From positions 32,325,627-32,389,626 of the forward strand of contig OX328097.1 of assembly GCA_946811185.2 (NCBI GenBank): 64,000 bases of DNA, in the 5' to 3' direction. Position numbers and translations under genes: made by a program. Below the pieces are notes generated by a model. That model saw only the letters and a list, made by a program, of their open reading frames with translations, did not search any database and was not told the DNA's origin. Below are positions 1-13,251 of this stretch, in pieces (within the stretch, counting starts at the first letter, position 1; each line of letters starts with the position of its first letter). Source of the DNA: Hippopus hippopus (lineage: Eukaryota; Mollusca; Bivalvia; Cardiida; Cardiidae).

Positions 1-102
1 CAAATTAATTGACCTTGCACCAGACAAAAAAAAAGGGGGGGGGGACAGTGAGACTTGTCAAAATTCAAAGTATTTGCAAACAACAACTAAACTTTATGTT
101 CG

Positions 103-336
103 TTAACTCTTTATTAAACAGCAAAATTTTAAAAAGTGGTCCAATCTGAAGGTGTTAAAGTGATTACAACAAATTAAAAGTGGATAACAAAATGGAGTTT
201 TTCTTTGAAAGGGTAGAAAACAGCGTGGGAAAAGGTGAAAAGGCTGGTACCCAGCATTTTTCATTTCACCACAATATTTTCAAAAGCCCATCTCCCCAAG
301 GTCATCAAAACTCTAGATTGCATTGACATGGGTTAA
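103..336 (+). mobile_element. Family A element
   Basis: TTAACTCTTT at the left, gggTTAA at the right, decayed core (gtgggaaaaggtgaaaaggc). Before it, positions 50-100 hold a fragment of another long arm. Confidence 0.75.
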
Positions 337-1105
337 TTTAAATGATGTTATTTAAGGTAGTAGTAGCCCTAATGCTTCTGGTGCAACATGGAATAAAATT
401 TCTTGTTAGTTGATAATTAAGGATTTATACTGATATAATACTTTCGCACATTTTTAACCGACCAGAAATTCCTTTGCTGTCTATCTTGAAATTATTTGTT
501 GATACTTTTGTTAGTTTCCTGAAAAGGGAGGTAATTATTATCTCCCTTTGTAATGAGAATATAGTGGTTTTAGATTTATAAATGATAATTCTAAGAAGGT
601 AAAAAAGGAAAAATTGGCTTGGTTAAAGTAGTACAATAATACCCATTTTTAATCATAGCAAATTTTGTAGGATAATATTATAGTGGAAATAGCTGTTTTC
701 CATTAGAGGTCTACTACATTAATTCAAAAAAGAAGTAGAACAATTTAGAACATTTTGAGTACAAGTACAAGCATTTTCTCCTTTTCCCAGGTTTTTTTTT
801 TATCAAACACCTTTCTCAGGGTCTCACAGGGATTGGCAAAGGATATACATGTATAAAAAAAGCCAAATATGCCTTGGACTAGCACAACTGGGAAACTGTT
901 TTATTTTCAAAGTTTGCTTGAAATCATTATCCAAAAAAGTGCAACATTCACAAACATTCTGCTTTTTTCTCATGATTCTTTCACACAGTGTCAGCTGTTA
1001 ACTGCAAAAAAATTGCATAAATTAGAGTATGGTGATTCTTGTTCATATGATACCTTCTCAACTTCAAGTATTCTGTTCTGTGTACTACAAGCCTTTACTA
1101 AATTT
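337..1105. other. No gene or repeat recognised
   Basis: AT-rich. An open frame at 869-1105 runs into the family A copy that follows and has no coding character. Confidence 0.5.
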
Positions 1106-1337
1106 TTAACCCTTTACCATACAATGCCGTCTTTTAACGACCCTGGGAAAGAAGCCTTTTGAAAACATTGCAGGAAAAGGAGAAAATGCTGGTAACCAGC
1201 ATTTTCTCCTTTCCCACAATGTTTTCTACCCTATCAAAGAAACACTGCATCATTTGAGTCACATTGAAATTGTCGTCTGCAAATGCTTTCAATTTCAACA
1301 AGGCTAAAATTTTGTTGTCTGAGTGGTAAAGGGTTAA
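1106..1337 (-). mobile_element. Family A element, full length
   Basis: Both TTAA ends and the core aggagaaaatgctggtaacc are intact. A short second fragment (1338-1430, with tactggttgccag) follows. Confidence 0.88.
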
Positions 1338-1869
1338 TGGCTCTGAGGAAGAAAGGCTTTAGAAAACATTTTTGGAAGAGAAGAAAATACTGGTTGCCAG
1401 ATGTTTTCTACCATATTATGTACATGGACAAATCACATAAACTGAGCAGCATTTGAGGCAGTGAAAGCTTTCAGTTATAGATAGGTCTATAAATGTGTAG
1501 TCTGGCAAATAAGTCATGGAAAGAGTCGTGGAATATGTTTATGTACAGTATCAGAGCTTAACCCACCGTCTGTGGAACACTGTACATCATGAAGGCAGAC
1601 AAGGGGAAGTTTAATGTGTAGAAAACAAGTTCATTACTTTCACATTAGATGATTACAATATTTTAAAACCTTGTGGGAGGATACGGGAACATGCTACTCA
1701 AGAAACCATTGCTCTTCTCGCGGAAGATATTGGGGGGGCCTCAAGTTGCTCAAAAATTGTTTACTGTAGGTGACAGGCTTGTGACTTCATAAAGATTAGG
1801 GGAGCAAAATGACCATACTAAAATTTTGCACAGACTGGATTTTATTGGCGTTGACTCAATATCAATATA

Positions 1870-3245
1870 CACTCAGTGGCCAAAATTGAGTTCCCAAGTC
1901 ACAGTAATTTCATGACGTTCTCTCAACTACCAATCAAATGTAATGACAAAAATGTAAAAAATGTAAAGAAATACACAGATGTCAAGATCAAAAATTTGTA
2001 ATGTGGTCTTTTGCCTTTCTGATTTCAGAATTTTGTTTTCGAATATTGTTGTAAAGCTTTTCAATATGGTCTACAGTTATGGAGGTCTTAGTTTCATGTA
2101 CAATGTTTTTAAGGTCTTCTTGAGATTAAAATTTTTTCAATTCTTTTTTTAGCCAGTTTTTCAAATACTTCCATAAATTTTCAATAATATCAAGGCTTTG
2201 GCTCGGTAGGGGTCTTTCAAGAAGGCCGAAATTATTTTCTGTCTTCTAGGTTTTTGAGGCTCTAGACACATGGTAAGGTGCATTTTCATTGTGAAAATCC
2301 AGGGTTCCATTCCGAACTGTCTAGCTACAACCGACCAAAAGTAATTGTCGAGGGTCTAAATATAGTTTTCACTCTTCATTGTTCTGTTGGTTGTGACTAA
2401 TCTACCCACTCCGTTTTAGTATAAACAGCACCAAAACGTAAGCCCTATCACTGAGGGATGTTCAAAGTCGCCACACTGTCCCGCTCTATGTAGTAAACAT
2501 TTCTGGTCGTTCTTTATCCAAACACAATTTTTCTTGCTATTTCTTATCACAATCTTGATTTCTATACTACAAATAACATTTTTTACTTGTATTCAATGAC
2601 TGTCGATTTTATATCTCCCTACAAAACCGCAATCTTTGCTGACAGTTCACTCTAGAAATAGTAGTTACCACTGAAATTCTTCTTTATTTAAATCTCTCAT
2701 TGAATAACCTTCTCTAAACTGATCAGGCTAACAAATTCTGGTAATTTTCTTCATGAAGCCGACAGACCAAATCATCGAATGTCTCGCGTTTATTATTTTT
2801 CTGCCATAAGAAAAAGTCTATGATGTATCAGCCCTCAACTCAGTTGTTTTCTTCCTTTCACTTTGACTCTGGTTTTCTTTGCTAGTTGAAGTTTGGAAAC
2901 GCTTTAAGAAATTAGAGATCATTCTCCAGCATTTTCCAATTATTTTTGCTTATTTTGCCATGACTGTAGCCCTATTAAATAAGATGTACGAAAAGATTGT
3001 TCATGTTGGGTGTCAGTTCCTTTCCGCGTGTAGCCATTTCGTATTAAGCGCCGGTATTCTGTTTACAGAACTTGCCATGGTGTCATGCGGTGATATGTTA
3101 CTATCCACACCTGGGCGAATCATCCGATGTATAATTTATAGGTTTGGATTGCACCAGTACACGACAGATTAACTTTGAATCTAGCGCATCTTTTCCGATC
3201 ATGTTGCCATTTTGTTTTTGGGAACTCAGTTTTGGCCACTAAGTG
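1870..3245 (-). mobile_element. Tc1/mariner-like DNA transposon, decayed
   Basis: About 26-bp terminal inverted repeats are visible: cactcagtggccaaaattga at the left, and the complement of tcagttttggccactaagtg at the right. Both sides carry TA, the Tc1/mariner target duplication (1868-1869 and 3246-3247). The 1376-bp interior encodes a broken transposase on the minus strand. Confidence 0.88.
2030..2870 (-). pseudogene. Tc1-like transposase remnant
   Basis: Read on the minus strand, short in-frame stretches match DDE transposases of Tc1/mariner elements: a NENAPYHVSR-like box (about 2258-2300) and SQSLDIIENLWKYLKNWLKK (about 2145-2215), the 'PDLNPIENLWxxLK' signature. Several frameshifts and stops separate them, so it cannot be functional. 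Limits are approximate. Confidence 0.8.
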
Positions 3246-3283
3246 TACAGTGTTCCAGCTAGCGGGGAATAGAAGGGCCTGGC

Positions 3284-3322
3284 GCCCTGCCCTTTTTCTG
3301 GATGCCCTGCCCTTTTTCTGGA
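3284..3322 (+). repeat. 20-bp tandem duplication
   Basis: gccctgccctttttctgga occurs twice at a 20-bp period, just right of the Tc1-like element. Similar words appear near 4950. Confidence 0.75.
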
Positions 3323-4529
3323 AACCCTGCTGTATAATAGCGCCCTGGATTGCTTTATGTTCAGTATTGTAACCTCTAATCTAAACTATGCCATAAGTCT
3401 GCATATCCGCCTCCGAATATACAATCCAATTTACAGCGTGTCACTAATCCCCTCCAGGCAGCGAAGTGTGAAAAGATCGACCCCAACTGTATATTACAAC
3501 TCCGTCAGAGTACACAAGAGAACAATATAGGCAATTATCCATCGTTGTCTTTTCTGTTCCATTTAAACGAATTATGGTATCTTTATGATAACTGTTCTTA
3601 TTCAACAATATTGGAGGCTGTCTCTGAAGACCAGTTTTTTTTTTTTATCAGTTTGTTATCAATCGCGATTGTGCTTAATTTCCCGTATCAAGTTACATGT
3701 TCAGAGTTGAATCTAGGGTGCATGATTGGTTAAATTGCCCTTTACGTTGTGTTTCCTGTTCATAAGGAAAGTAATTTATGCCTAGTTTTACTTCTGCTTT
3801 AAAAAATAACTGATAAAGTCATGTTAATACTCGGGTAGGATTGATGAGTCAGCAAATTAAACTGCCGTAAGTCAGAAAATGGTGCATTCATTAAACAGAC
3901 AGAAAATAATACCGCAGCATGTTGTCGACTTACATTTTGTAGAATTTATGTCAAAATGTCCAGAAATTACTTTCCAAAAATTAAAGTACATGGAAAAAGG
4001 ACCGATGCAAAAAACACGGAAACCCATGACAGAACAAATGTCAACTTCACATCAACCCGATCACTGACATTTCAAACTGTCTTTCCAGCTTGAATAATAA
4101 TTTAAAGAGGAGATTTTCTTACTCACTGCATTAAACATAAAGAAGAAGCTAAAATCTCCCCCTTGTTTTTTTACAAAGAAAAATATTTGGAAAATTCCAT
4201 GGAGGGGGGGGGGTCCTTGCCTTACCACTCAAGAATGTAGAAAAAAGAGTAATGAAAGGAAGTATGCAACATTTATGTAACATTTAACATTTATCCATGA
4301 TGTTAAATGACATGCAAAGTAATAAGTTACGCAATAAAGACCTGTTTTTTGCCTCATCTCACCAACTCTACAGATTTGAAACCCTGTAAATTGAATAAAT
4401 AAGTTTTAGAAAAATGAAAGACACACTTACATTGCAATAAAAGAAAGAAATTAAGAGTTGAAAGTTTGTATTAGTTTCTGAAGCATGCTTGTTTTACAAA
4501 GCACTGATAAAAATGAAGACATGACTTGT
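3323..4529. other. No gene recognised
   Basis: A 62-codon frame at 3879-4067 (MVHSLNRQKIIPQHVV...) is similar to nothing I know and has no splice or neighbour support. A G-run sits at 4203-4212. Confidence 0.45.
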
Positions 4530-5578
4530 TTTGGTATCAAGCCTGTAGTTGAATGGAATGAGGCTTTAGGAAACATTGTGTGGAAATGAGAAGATGCTGG
4601 TAACTCCTTGTATTCAGCAATGGCTTTCAAATTTGGCAAATCTGTTATCTGGTAAAGGGTTAATGAGGGTTATTATATGAACTACTTGTATTGCTCCTGG
4701 ACTTAGCTAAACTATTCATAATGAAAAATAGTTTTCTTGTTAAGTTGAAGCTGGAAGATCCATATAAGCCAATGTAATAGAATTATTTCTGTTGTAAAAT
4801 CCCTAATTCTACATAAGAAATTACAGTAGAGACTGTCAATTGGGTCTAATTAAAAAAAAGGTTTCTTACCCCTCCTTCCCCCGTGAGAGGGACATCCCCC
4901 CCCCCTTCCGCACTTTACGCCTAGAAATGCCCTTTTCAGCCCCAGCACCCTGCCCTTTTTTTACCCTGGCTGGAGCACTGGTGTACATAAGCAGAAAGGG
5001 TAAACAAATTATAAATTGAGCTTTATCAAAATTAAATGATGTGAAAGGGAAAAACATCCTGTATGTGAAATCTCAGCCTTTGAAAAAATAAACTGATATG
5101 GCTATATTCATGAAATGAAATGATAAATCATGAATCAAGTAAAATTTGATTGTATAACTTATACAAGGCATTTAAATTCATAAATTCATTTCCCTCCCAT
5201 GGATATCTCCTTTCAATATTTCAGCTCTGCACATAGGCTATATGCTAAGTGGACCTTTATTTAGGTGCAAATTACAACTTCAGTATAATACAGTGTAAAT
5301 AATTATATGGATCAGATTCCAAGCAGCCTGTCAAAGAGAACATGACAAAAGCACCTTCACAACTACATTTAGTTTGATTTAACTGTTCATCAGACTATAA
5401 AAATTTAAACATATCCATTTTGAAGTCATTTGCAGATGAGCATAGAGTATGTAGCTCAATTAATAGAATTAGTCTTTGGAATGGTAGAAAAATTTAGCAC
5501 TTTCTCCTTTCCCAATAAGGCTTTTAAGTCTGCTTCCTAAGGGTCGTTTGGACACAGGATTGTGTGGTAAAGGGCTAA
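4530..5578. repeat. Two decayed family A copies
   Basis: 4530-4664 (minus; gaaacattgtgtggaaatga, ggtaaagggttaa) and 5425-5578 (plus; gatgagcatagag, ttgtgtggtaaagggctaac). Between them (4665-5424) no gene is seen; 4866-4985 is C- and T-rich on the plus strand. Confidence 0.55.
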
Positions 5579-6037
5579 CTCACTGTAAAGTGTCCATTTC
5601 ATTAAATAATGGTGTTCTGTGTGTGGTATTGATGAAATAATGTTCTTTTTCATGGTTATATGTTCAGGTATCACTCAGCAATTATGAACCAAATAAAGGA
5701 TTTTTCAAAATGGCCATTTTCCAACATATTGACGGTATGACTGCAAATCTGAAACTCTACAGTCAGTAGGGCCTCAGCCTCATCAGGGTAAGTCCATCAT
5801 TTTTTCCCCAAAATAATATTGGCAGTACCACTTTATGAAAATCAACAAATTACTATATAATTGATAGATTTCTTACAGCAAAACCTGTCCAGGAATCATA
5901 TGCAAATCATATTCAAAAATTATCTCAAGGTCCTTAGGCCCCTCAAACAAAGTAGGGGCACCACTCTCTTCTGTTCTGTTCGCAATGATGAACTTTACAA
6001 TACCACTGCTAATCAAAGCGTTGAGAACCCTGAAGTG

Positions 6038-6768
6038 GTAATTGTCAAGGAAGCCATTGTGTGGAATTAATAATTTGAAAGAAAAAGAAAAATATTATTC
6101 AAATACTGGCTTGAAAGTAAACCTTCTAAGCAAATGAATACCTTTTTTGGTTGAAGGGAGAGTACTCATGACAAAGTTACGATTTTTGTGTATTGGTGGT
6201 CTCCCTTTGATCATTAGGAGTCAGGAGTAACGTCCTTTGACAGTAGCATGCATGATGGATAGAGAGAGAAACCAAGTGATTATATCGAATAAAATTAAGT
6301 TTGTACCTGAAAACTGTGATTTTGAAATATCTTTTAGCCGTTAACATTTAATTCCCAACATTACAATCAATTATTTCGATCTATGAATATTCATGTCCCA
6401 TTAAATGGAGTAGCGCGCAGTCATTGGATGAACAAGCCATGGGACGAACTGGTTTTGGAACGAAAAAGCCCAGGACCAAGTGATCGGTAGAAATATTTTG
6501 TATCATTGCGCCAATAGAAGGCTATGAGCGAGTGAAGCTATTTTCAATAAAAAATTAGTATATCCACGACCGATGGCCTCACCCAGTGTATTTTAACATG
6601 CCATTTCCAATTACATATCTGAGTGCTACCGAAAAACTCATTTGTCTGAGAAAAAATGAGTTTAATTGGGTTTATTTCCTTCGGCTTTGCACAAAATACG
6701 ATACATGGTCGTCAAAATTCAATATTGAACTCATAGTGGTATTGTCTTCGACAAATACCACAAAAAGC
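6038..6768. mobile_element. Dispersed 0.73-kb repeat, copy 1
   Basis: Collinear with 31139-31889 along its whole length (for example the shared attgcgccaatagaaggcta). The ends form an imperfect inverted pair, attgtcaaggaagcca against the complement of attgtcttcgacaaataccac, suggesting a non-autonomous TIR element. No intact ORF is conserved between the two copies. Confidence 0.75.
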
Positions 6769-7330
6769 AGATAGCCTAGTCTGATTCAGTGAACTCACCA
6801 GGTATTCATAGAGGCTGTTTCAACCTTAACTTGCAGCAGTTTGCTTCCATGTATTAACCAAAGGCTCTAGACCTTGTTCTTGAATTCTGTCCCTCCAGCA
6901 ATGTTTATCGCTTTCCAATCTCAAACCCACCAATTACACAATTAAACCAATAAAGCTACTCCTATACAGTGGGCCCCATCAAGGTAGCAAAAATGACTAA
7001 CAGGTTAATTTATCATCTAGAAATACTTTCAGTTTGGTTCTGTCAAAAATCTTATCCTTTGGTACAGTTCACAAAAAATTCGGTAGGGAGGATTATCTTT
7101 GGAACACAAAATACCTCGGACAGCATAAAGATGCAAAGACTGTGATGTGAAACACATTGTAACAAATGGAAAAAAAAAAGCACAAACTGAACACTATCTG
7201 CAATGCATTTTGTCTCAGGGTTTTCAAAACTGTCAGAAGATGCATAAGTACACCAAAATACAAGTGGTAGGGCTAGATAATTGATCATACATGACTAACA
7301 AAGCACATCTAAATTGCTCTATCAACTTTG
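6769..7330. other. No gene or repeat recognised
   Basis: Between the 0.73-kb repeat and a decayed family A copy; only spurious short frames. Confidence 0.5.
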
Positions 7331-7552
7331 ACTCTTTACCAAACACCAAAATTTTGGAATAGTCCAAACCCAAAAGCATTTATAAAGGACAATATCAAAT
7401 GTTGCTCAAATTAAGACAAATGCATTTTAGAGGATAGAAAACATTGTGGGAGAAGAAAAAAAAGTAACCATCATTTTTTTTCTTTTCCCACAACATTTTC
7501 AAAATTAAACCTTGCTCCTCAAGGTCATTAAAACTCTGGAGTGTGTGTAAAA
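7331..7552 (+). mobile_element. Family A element, decayed
   Basis: ctctttaccaaacaccaaaa, tagaaaacattgtgggagaa and ttttcccacaacattttc keep the family order, but the core palindrome is broken. Confidence 0.68.
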
Positions 7553-7574
7553 GTGTCAAAACTCAGGCTAAATG

Positions 7575-8590
7575 GGGTCCGACGAATCACCGAAATACCA
7601 CCGAAACACCCGTATATTTTTAGTTATGAAGATAACTGAAGTAGTGGTTTTTGGCTAAATTGTAATTTTATTCATGAAGGAGGCTTAGTATTAAACCTAA
7701 TGTTAAAATAGCATCATGTTATTGAAGCCTGCCGTGAAGAATGTGCACCGGAATAGCCTACTGCGCTGTATATGTCCACCGAAATACTCGCTCCACGTAC
7801 TAAAATAGGTCAATTCAGGGATTATACCTCCACAATCTCACTTCAGTTGCTTTTGCACAAGATTGATGTGTCTGATCTTTATCCATAAGTATGCTAGAAA
7901 AAATAGCTTTCCATTTTTATGTTGAAAAATATAATGAGATAAAACGTCACCAAATTAGAAAACCGGCAGCCATTTTGAATCTTTAGTTAGCATGGCACCA
8001 AGCGTGAATTGATAAGACAATTACAATTTCGCCAATAAGATTATAAATAATAACCATATTACTTTAAAAATAACAAGGACAAACGTACACATCAAACAAA
8101 TTTGAGTATGTTAGCCGAACATTTTTGATCGCTTCACATTAACAGAAGAGAAGAGAAGAGAACAGAACGCGCCGAGAAACTTGTATGTTTGTCAGAGCAG
8201 GGACTTATATTATGTAATGTCTGATGTGGGTCTCACCGTCAACTTCTTTCGCAAATGAAGTGGATTAGCCCTCTCTTTTGTGTGTGTTTATCATTCAAAA
8301 GAAATATAAGTGATAATTTCATAATGATAAATCTTTAGTCTAGATTGTCGTAATCGAGATCGGGTATTTCTGTGTGTAACAGATCAAGCACATGAGTGTT
8401 TCGGTGATTATTCTCCACGTAACTCAATGATTAGTATATACTAACAGCGTCACTCTTCTCAATAATGATTAATACTTTGATTAAGTATGTTTTTCTGAAA
8501 CAAAAAAAAATCCTGCATACTTTTGTCGTTTATTTGAACCCAACAATAAAAAAAACGGGTATTTTGGTATTTCGGTGATTTGTCGGACAG
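7575..8590. mobile_element. 1.0-kb non-autonomous DNA transposon with ~40-bp TIRs
   Basis: Left end gtccgacgaatcaccgaaat; right end is the complement, atttcggtgatttgtcggac. The match continues inward (accaccgaaacacccgtat against atacgggtattttggtat-like). A direct repeat ggctaaatg flanks it (7566-7574 and 8591-8599), an 8-9 bp target duplication. That size fits hAT- or Mutator-like elements. No ORF of note lies inside. Confidence 0.85.
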
Positions 8591-8599
8591 GGCTAAATG

Positions 8600-9164
8600 T
8601 AATCATTTTCTCCTGTCATCAATTTTTATCACCAGTTTTACTAAAATGGATCTGAATGAGGGAGATGGTACCTGTCCGAGGATGACATGGGTTTCACCCT
8701 GTTCACACAAGGTCATGACTAGACCTGTTTACATGTGTAGATACATACATACCTGAGAAATGAATGAAGAGTACAGTTAATAATGCCAACACTCCCACCA
8801 CACATAGCCCACCATTATGCCTTCCATATGCAAAGTCAAGATTGGTGATAGGCAGAGCTATTGACTCAAAAACACAGTGAAAAAATTAATGCATAGAGTG
8901 TTTTTTACGAGCAAATTCTGAACACAGTTTTCATACTCATTATAAATTAAATAGCATTTTCTTTCCTACTTCTAAAGTGTTAATAAAACTGAATTATGAT
9001 AATGAAATGAAGGACAAGGGTTAGGTGGATTGTATGTATTCTGCTGCCCTTCTTCACCTGTCTGGAAAATGCTTTTAGTCAGCACTTTCTTGTAAGATGT
9101 TGTCTACAATATATCACAAGTGAATTACAGCTAAATTCCATGAAGATGCAGAGTTCAGATAAAT
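8600..9164. other. No gene or repeat recognised
   Basis: Follows the right target duplication of the 1-kb TIR element; AT-rich without coding signs. Confidence 0.5.
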
Positions 9165-9345
9165 CTTTATCAAACAACACAATTTGACACTTGCCAAAAT
9201 CAATGTAACTGGGATTTGTATCAGATAGAGAATAAAACTTTGTGGGAAAAGGAGAACATATATAAAAAAAAACCCACTTTTCTCACAATGTTTTCAAAAG
9301 CCTTCAAGCAAGAGAGACATTGCACTTACAACCTTAGTGTCTCAA
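9165..9345 (+). repeat. Family A element, decayed
   Basis: ctttatcaaacaacacaatt, actttgtgggaaaaggagaa and ctcacaatgttttcaaaagc remain; the centre of the palindrome is replaced by an A-run. Confidence 0.6.
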
Positions 9346-9616
9346 CAGTTTGATTCTCAATGGGGGGTTTGAGCACCATCACTGAGCAATTAAATAATCT
9401 AGAGCAATATGACCAAACAAGGCAGATAATGCCTTTTGAGATGTTTCTAGCATTTCAAGAAAATACTAACTTTCAATGAATAATTAATTAACCAATTTTT
9501 GTGCTCAGATACTCTGTATTATTATTAGCATTTTAATATGGTAGAATTTTAATTGCTCACAATGCCAGTAAGAACCTTAGTGCAGCAAAAGATACATGTA
9601 CCAGGTATATATGCAT

Positions 9617-9844
9617 TTAACCCTTTACCACACGACAAATTTTAGACCTGTCCGAATTGAAAGCATTTGCAGATGACAGTTTCAATGTGGCTCATATGAA
9701 ATGATTTTTCTTTGATAGGGTAGAAAACATTGTGGGAAAAGGAGAAAATGCTGGTAACCAGCATTTTCTCCTTTTCCCACAATGTTTTCAAAAGCCTTCT
9801 CTATCAGAGGTGTTAAAAGTTGTCATTGTGTGGTAAAGGGTTAA
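9617..9844 (+). mobile_element. Family A element, abutting pair, left member
   Basis: Full length with a perfect inner core (gaaaacattgtgggaaaagg to its complement). Its right TTAA (9841-9844) is also the left TTAA of the next copy. Confidence 0.92.
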
Positions 9845-10069
9845 CTCTTTACCACACAATCCCAAGTTTTAACAACCCTGAAGAAGAAAACCTTTTGAAA
9901 ACATTGTGGGAAAAGGAAAAAATGTAACCAGCATTTTCTCCTTTTCCCACAATGTTTTCTACGCTTTCTGCAAAATTCTCTCCATTTGAGCCATAATAAG
10001 ATTTTCGTCTCCAACTGCTTTCAGTTTGAATCGGTCTAAAATTTTGTCATTTGGCAAAATTTAGTTTAA
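9841..10069 (-). mobile_element. Family A element, abutting pair, right member
   Basis: Opposite orientation to its neighbour, shares TTAA 9841-9844. The core is shortened (aaaaggaaaaaatgtaacca). Confidence 0.88.
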
Positions 10070-11682
10070 GAGAATCATTCAGTAGCTTGGTGAAGAAGTA
10101 TGAATTCAGGATGATATTTCATGGTAAGTAAATTACACGCCTTTTTGACCATTAGCATTGCTGAGAAAGGAGGAAACCTAGTGAATCTTGGTGGAGATCA
10201 TAGTTGAGGCCGTACTGAAATTAAGAGAACACTTGCAAGCTTGAGACAAATCACTGCTTTAGCAGATCTTTACAGACATAAAAGCAGCAGATGTTTTCAT
10301 AATGGCATAAATTTACTAAATGGTTAATCTAATTGTCTGAATGACAGTCAAAATCCCACTCATCACAACTTGGCCGATGCCATACCTACATCATTCTAAC
10401 CTTGTCTGTATATGAAAGAAAGGGGCTTCCAGTTTGAAATACTACCAGTCACATGATCTTAAACATTGCAGCGCCCATGTAAATCGATTAGAAATGGAAA
10501 CAACGGCCACAGGGTTAAGCAACCCGTCGTTAAAAAAATCCCTATGGAATTGACAGAACAAGTTAGAAAATAAATGTCTGAACTGTTTGTCAACAAAAAT
10601 GTACTTAGAAAGATTCCGATGGAAAATTATGACTAGAGTTTTCTTTTTCTGAGCAGAATATTGCAATTTTAAGAATGGTAAAGTGGTGTATTTCCGGCAA
10701 AGGAATGTACCAGTACGGTGTACAGGTGCATATCAAGCTACAGACTTGATCAACATATCACCCAAGGTTTGCCGAATGTCACAATCCCTCTATTTGATTA
10801 AAACTCACAATGGAGGAGTATGAATGCAAAATAAATGCATTCTCCATTGGTAGGACTTCGAGTGTGTCCTAATGAGGCAACAATTCATAGGTCGGTCTAG
10901 TATCAATAATTCATATAACATCATTTTACATAGTTTTTGAATAACCATAAAATGGCAACATTATATCGGTAATCCCAGGAGTAATAACTAAAACAAGCTA
11001 ATGAGTTACATAGTCTGTTAGTCGAATCGGAAATTTTTTATCCCCAGATGATAATGGTCATAATATTTTGGGGGTCTTTGGACATGCAGAGCATCCCCGT
11101 TCCTAGTTGCCAATCATTCTAATTCACATGTTATTCTACATTTAAGAATTAGCATTGTGACTTGCCTTGAAAGAACATTTCAGCCAATTACCTACATGAC
11201 TTCGTTTAGTCATGGAATTTGAAATAGGACTATGATTTCAAATGGCTGATGAATATAAACTATGGTCAAGATAATGGTATTCACAAATAAGCTTTTGAAA
11301 TACTGCAAGTCGGATATTAATCTTTACATGTATAAATATTTCCTTGAAGTTATTTTACAAACACAGTAATTTAAATTGAATATTAATTCTTTGATTTTCA
11401 ATTTCCAAATGATAATTCATATTAAGATACAACACAATTATTTCTTTCAATTCTTTTGAAAAACAGGATGTCAAAAAGCACAGAAATTTGGGTACAATAA
11501 TTTTATACAGAAGGTAATTGTATGCATTAAGGTACTCAGTGTAACAGGCACATTATCAAGACAAAATAGTGGTAAAAGAAATGAAAATACATAAAAAATA
11601 CATTAAAATAAACCGTATAACACACAAATACATAAATATTTAGTTTGTATAAGCCAAACTTTTGGATCTTTATCTTCATGCC
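10070..11682. other. 1.6 kb without recognised gene or repeat
   Basis: The longest repeat-poor stretch left of the genes. No calpain-like exon was found on the minus strand here. Confidence 0.5.
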
Positions 11683-11897
11683 AACCCTTTACCAAACAAA
11701 TCCTGTGTTTAAACAACCCTTAGGAAACTGGATTTGAGAACTTTGTGGTAAAAGGGATCAAATGCTGGCAACCAGCATTTTCTCTTTTTCCAACAAGTTT
11801 TACCCACAAGTCCCATGGTCTTGAAGACACACAAATTTTCATATGCAAATGTTTTCAATTTAGACAAGTCTAAAATTTGTCAACTGACTTTATTAAG
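11683..11897 (-). mobile_element. Family A element, decayed
   Basis: caaccctttaccaaacaaat at the left and tttagacaagtctaaaattt near the right; core gctggcaaccagc retains pairing. Confidence 0.7.
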
Positions 11898-11924
11898 GTT
11901 GAACAGATTTTATGCCCAACAGTT

Positions 11925-12152
11925 TTAACTCTTTGCCAAACGACAAAATTCAGACTAGTTGAAATTGAAAGCATTAACAGACAACAAAATAAAAGTGACT
12001 GAAAAATTGAAATTTGTTTGGGGAAGGGTAGAAAACATTGTGGGAAAAGGAGAAAATGCTGGTTACCAGCATTTTCTCCTTTTCCCACATTGTTTTCAAA
12101 AGGGTTCTTTCTCAGGGTCGTTAAAAGTTGGGATTGTGTGCTAAGGAGTTAA
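11925..12152 (+). mobile_element. Family A element, full length
   Basis: TTAACTCTTTGCC...GGAGTTAA, intact core aggagaaaatgctggttacc; 228 bp. Confidence 0.9.
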
Positions 12153-12451
12153 CATCAAGGCTGTTTGGTCTGGTATCTTAAGAAAGTGGGATTCTAAGAT
12201 CAACCTATCTGGTGCATTCCTTGCCTGCTTATTCATGCGCATTCAGAATTGTGCTGGAGGGACCTAAGTCTGTTGAAATACCTCATCAAACAACAGTATG
12301 TTAGCGTGATTTTGTGCAGAAGATTGGAAATTAAAAATTTTTTATATAAGTCAGCAAGTAAACAAAACTTTTTCAGAGTCATTTTAATGGATTAAACCAC
12401 ATTTAATATCTGATTCATTCCCACGGAGATAGGCACACCCGTCACAATACA

Positions 12452-12683
12452 TTCTCAGCCCTTTACCACACAACCCCAACTTTTAACAACCTTGAGGGAG
12501 AAGTCTTTTGAAAGCCTTGAGAGAAAAGAAGAAAATGCTGGTAACCAGCATTTTCTCCTTTTCCCAAAATATTTTCTACCCTTTTAAAGACAAAGTTCAT
12601 CATCTGGTCGACATTTCTTTTGTTTTCTGCAAATGCTTTCAATTTGGTTTAGTCTAAAATTTCCTTGTGCAGTAAAGTGTTAA
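12452..12683 (-). mobile_element. Family A element
   Basis: Left TTAA mutated (ctcagccctttacc), right GTGTTAA kept, core gaagaaaatgctggtaacca. Confidence 0.82.
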
Positions 12684-12989
12684 TCACAAAGATGCTGCAG
12701 TGGCACCTGAAGTTGTCCTCAGCATTCTATGGGGCCTTAGAATGCATTGTAATAGCTTACTGTCTATCTGTCTGCAAGAAAGAATTTGCAATGACAGTTG
12801 TTACTCCACGACAGTGTTTGATGCCTTTGTTTACATGCTACTGATCAAGTAATTCTTGTCAGCTTGGATCACTTTATGAACTCTGCCCCACTCTGGGTCT
12901 GACAATATAATTCTTAGCTCAATAAGACGATGGAAGGAATCATGTGGTTTGTACTTCAGTCTTTTCAACCAAGATCAATTGTTGGGTTT

Positions 12990-13088
12990 TCTTCATTTCA
13001 ATATGGAAAAAGAATTTGAATTACATTAAAGATTACATATGGTAAAAATGATAAGATCTGCCTTTCAAAGGGTACAAAACACCATGAA
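12990..13088 (+). repeat. Left half of a family A copy split by a 1.75-kb insertion
   Basis: gataagatctgcctttcaaa gggtacaaaacaccatg is the long arm up to the start of the core; the rest resumes at 14834. Confidence 0.6.
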
Positions 13089-13251
13089 ACAAGATGTCTG
13101 TTTGTAAAACAGTCATGCCCCCCTACTGCCACATTGATACAGGAAGTGGCACAGGTCATAAACTGATATCAAAAGAATTGATTGGGGGTCATCTTTTTGA
13201 TTTATAGCCCACTTCAATTGTTAAATGTGATAATCTGTCAACAGTTCGCAT

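Noticed and set aside
2879..3372. Plus-strand open frames of 97 and 65 codons
   Set aside because: They lie antisense to and across the end of the decayed Tc1-like element and match no protein family.
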